Source of the DNA: Planctomycetaceae bacterium TMED10
GTDB taxonomy: Bacteria; Planctomycetota; Planctomycetia; Pirellulales; UBA7805
Assembly: GCA_002168195.1 (NCBI GenBank)
Contig: NHBP01000058.1
Span: 1 to 8,932 of the forward strand
DNA length: 8,932 bases
Direction: 5' to 3'
The notes below the pieces were generated by a model that saw only the letters and a list, made by a program, of their open reading frames with translations, was not told the DNA's origin and did not search any database. Made by a program: the position numbers and the translations under genes. The first letter of the stretch is position 1; each line of letters starts with the position of its first letter. Of the stretch, positions 8,124 to 8,932 are shown one piece after another.

Positions 8124-8225
8124 TTATCTGAGTCCCCAAGTGCAAACAAATGGTCCCGCCCGGTGCGTCCGTACGGAAAGTGACCTTAACCCCCTCTTTC
8201 TGGGGGAAAGGGACACGAAAACCAT
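8124..8225 (-). other. Possible 33-codon leader ORF upstream of nusA
   Basis: An ATG at 8225 opens a frame of 33 codons ending with TAA at 8124, leaving 8 bases before the nusA ATG. It begins about 30 bases after the predicted transcription start and contains the leader hairpin. No SD precedes it, the peptide is unlike any family I know, and the frame could be chance. Its end so close to nusA would allow translational coupling if it is read. Confidence 0.2.
8180..8216 (-). other. Imperfect hairpin in the nusA leader
   Basis: CCCCC and GGGGG pair around an AGAAAGA loop (8190-8206). The stem extends outward with mismatches through a T-A pair, CC-GG and GTG-CAC, giving about 11 pairs over 15 positions. 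No T run follows, so it is not an intrinsic terminator. It may protect the 5' end, bind a protein or modulate nusA expression. Confidence 0.45.
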
Positions 8226-8263
8226 TCGCTAGTCACAACTTAGCGTCGAAACGTAATCGGTTA

Positions 8264-8292
8264 AGCATATCTACGGCCTGAGGGGCTGTCAA
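8264..8292 (-). promoter_or_regulatory. Sigma70-type promoter for nusA operon
   Basis: On the minus strand a perfect TTGACA (-35, 8292-8287) is followed by exactly 17 bases and TATGCT (-10, 8269-8264, 4 of 6 to consensus). Transcription would begin near 8257, giving a leader of about 140 bases before nusA. It lies in the gap after the ketoacyl synthase stop, so nusA-infB-rbfA need not depend on upstream transcription. Confidence 0.7.
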
Positions 8293-8347
8293 GCGGCGGC
8301 AGGTTTGGCGGCCACTCCAGAAACAGCCGGACGCGGTGAGAGATGCG

Positions 8348-8932
8348 CTATCGATATTGGCCGACAGCTACGGCCGACGCTTGTGCCTGCGGCGTCACCG
8401 AAAGGTTGATAAAGAGGCCCCCTGCAGTCTGAGGCTCACGTGAGATTCCCGGTAGCCGGCAGTCCTTGTCCGGAGATTCGAAATTCAGCATCCCGGGAAT
8501 TTGCCCTGCGGCAAAAGCGAGCAGGCTGGCGATGACTTCCACCATCCCACTCCCTGCCCCCAAATTACCAAAATGACTTTTTGCAGCCATGACTGGAAGC
8601 GGACGATCGCCAAAAACCGATCCCACCGCCTTCGCTTCCTCCTCGTCCCCTGAGCGGGTTGAGATACCATGCGCATGAATGTGCCCAACGCGATCGGCAT
8701 CAACGCGGTCACTCTTCAACAACGCGGCAAGTGCATTGCCGATTGCTTGCTGCCGATCAGCCACCCCCTGGGGCGATAAAACGACCGATGAACCACGCCC
8801 CAAAAGTTCCCCATAAATTTTTGCACCGCGGGCCTCGGCAGACTTCAATTCCTCAAGCACAATCACTCCGGCACCCTCGCCCAATACCATTCCGCAGCGA
8901 TCACGATCGAAGGGCCGACTTAATTTCTCGGG
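8348..8932 (-). CDS. Noncanonical beta-ketoacyl-ACP synthase (KAS I/II-like), 5' end outside window
   Basis: This is the C-terminal 194 residues of a thiolase-fold condensing enzyme, of a family that usually has about 410. The first visible residues, LSRPFDRDRCGMVLGEGAGV, are the well-known FabF motif, and the frame runs open to the right edge. The active-site Cys lies outside the window. The first catalytic His is present in HAHGISTRSGDE (His codon 8669-8671). The second, normally in KSxxGH, is replaced: the motif reads KSHFGNLGAGSG with Asn at 8564-8566. The C-terminal NSFGFGGTN loop is also missing; the corresponding stretch reads INLSVTPQAQASAVAVG. A decarboxylating condensation of standard type is therefore doubtful. 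It may be a specialised lipid or polyketide synthase, a chain-initiating or chain-length partner, or use Cys-His-Asn chemistry like KAS III. The gene is complete at its 3' end. Confidence 0.9.
   Translation of the reverse strand, partial: PEKLSRPFDRDRCGMVLGEGAGVIVLEELKSAEARGAKIYGELLGRGSSVVLSPQGVADRQQAIGNALAALLKSDRVDADRVGHIHAHGISTRSGDEEEAKAVGSVFGDRPLPVMAAKSHFGNLGAGSGMVEVIASLLAFAAGQIPGMLNFESPDKDCRLPGISREPQTAGGLFINLSVTPQAQASAVAVGQYR

Larger units (their letters stand above)
8116..8347 (-). other. Intergenic region upstream of nusA
   Basis: The 232 bases contain the promoter and leader elements listed separately. A further 5-bp inverted pair, CGCTA with TAGCG around nine bases (plus 8228-8246), lies at the start of the predicted leader. 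I see no rimP, no tRNA and no clear terminator for the upstream ketoacyl synthase gene. Confidence 0.6.

Overview
The window looks like ordinary chromosome from a bacterium of the Planctomycetota, probably a relative of Pirellula or Rhodopirellula. This is judged from protein style only: the N-terminus of IF2, a DUF11 lipoprotein, an atypical ketoacyl synthase and a helix-hairpin-helix protein with a lysine-rich tail. No rRNA, tRNA, mobile element, CRISPR array or phage gene is visible. Every gap between genes is shorter than 300 bases.

Layout. On the plus strand, a DUF11-domain lipoprotein cut by the left edge (about 1-1116) is followed after 16 bases by a class I/II PLP aminotransferase (1133-2251). 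Everything to the right is on the minus strand and converges on this pair with a 25-base gap. Read in the direction of transcription from the right edge, it holds: the C-terminal part of a noncanonical beta-ketoacyl synthase (8932-8348); a 232-base gap with a good sigma70-type promoter and a structured leader; nusA (8115-6658); a 165-base gap; infB (6492-3895); a 60-base gap; rbfA (3834-3418); and a gene for a degenerate HhH-GPD-like protein with a histone-H1-like tail (3335-2277).

How the genes work together. nusA, infB and rbfA form the widespread transcription-translation cluster: an elongation and termination factor, an initiation factor and a 30S maturation factor. rimP, which often precedes nusA, is absent from that place, and a ketoacyl synthase sits there instead. 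The promoter at 8264-8292 probably drives nusA onward. The last minus-strand gene may be read from the same transcript and looks like a DNA-binding or nucleoid-associated protein.

The most interesting items are the fusion of a catalytically degenerate EndoIII-like fold to a 38% lysine tail, the ketoacyl synthase that has lost its second active-site histidine and glycine-rich loop, and the untranslated leaders of nusA and infB (hairpin, short upstream ORFs, non-ATG start). I see no convincing wholly new multi-gene system here.
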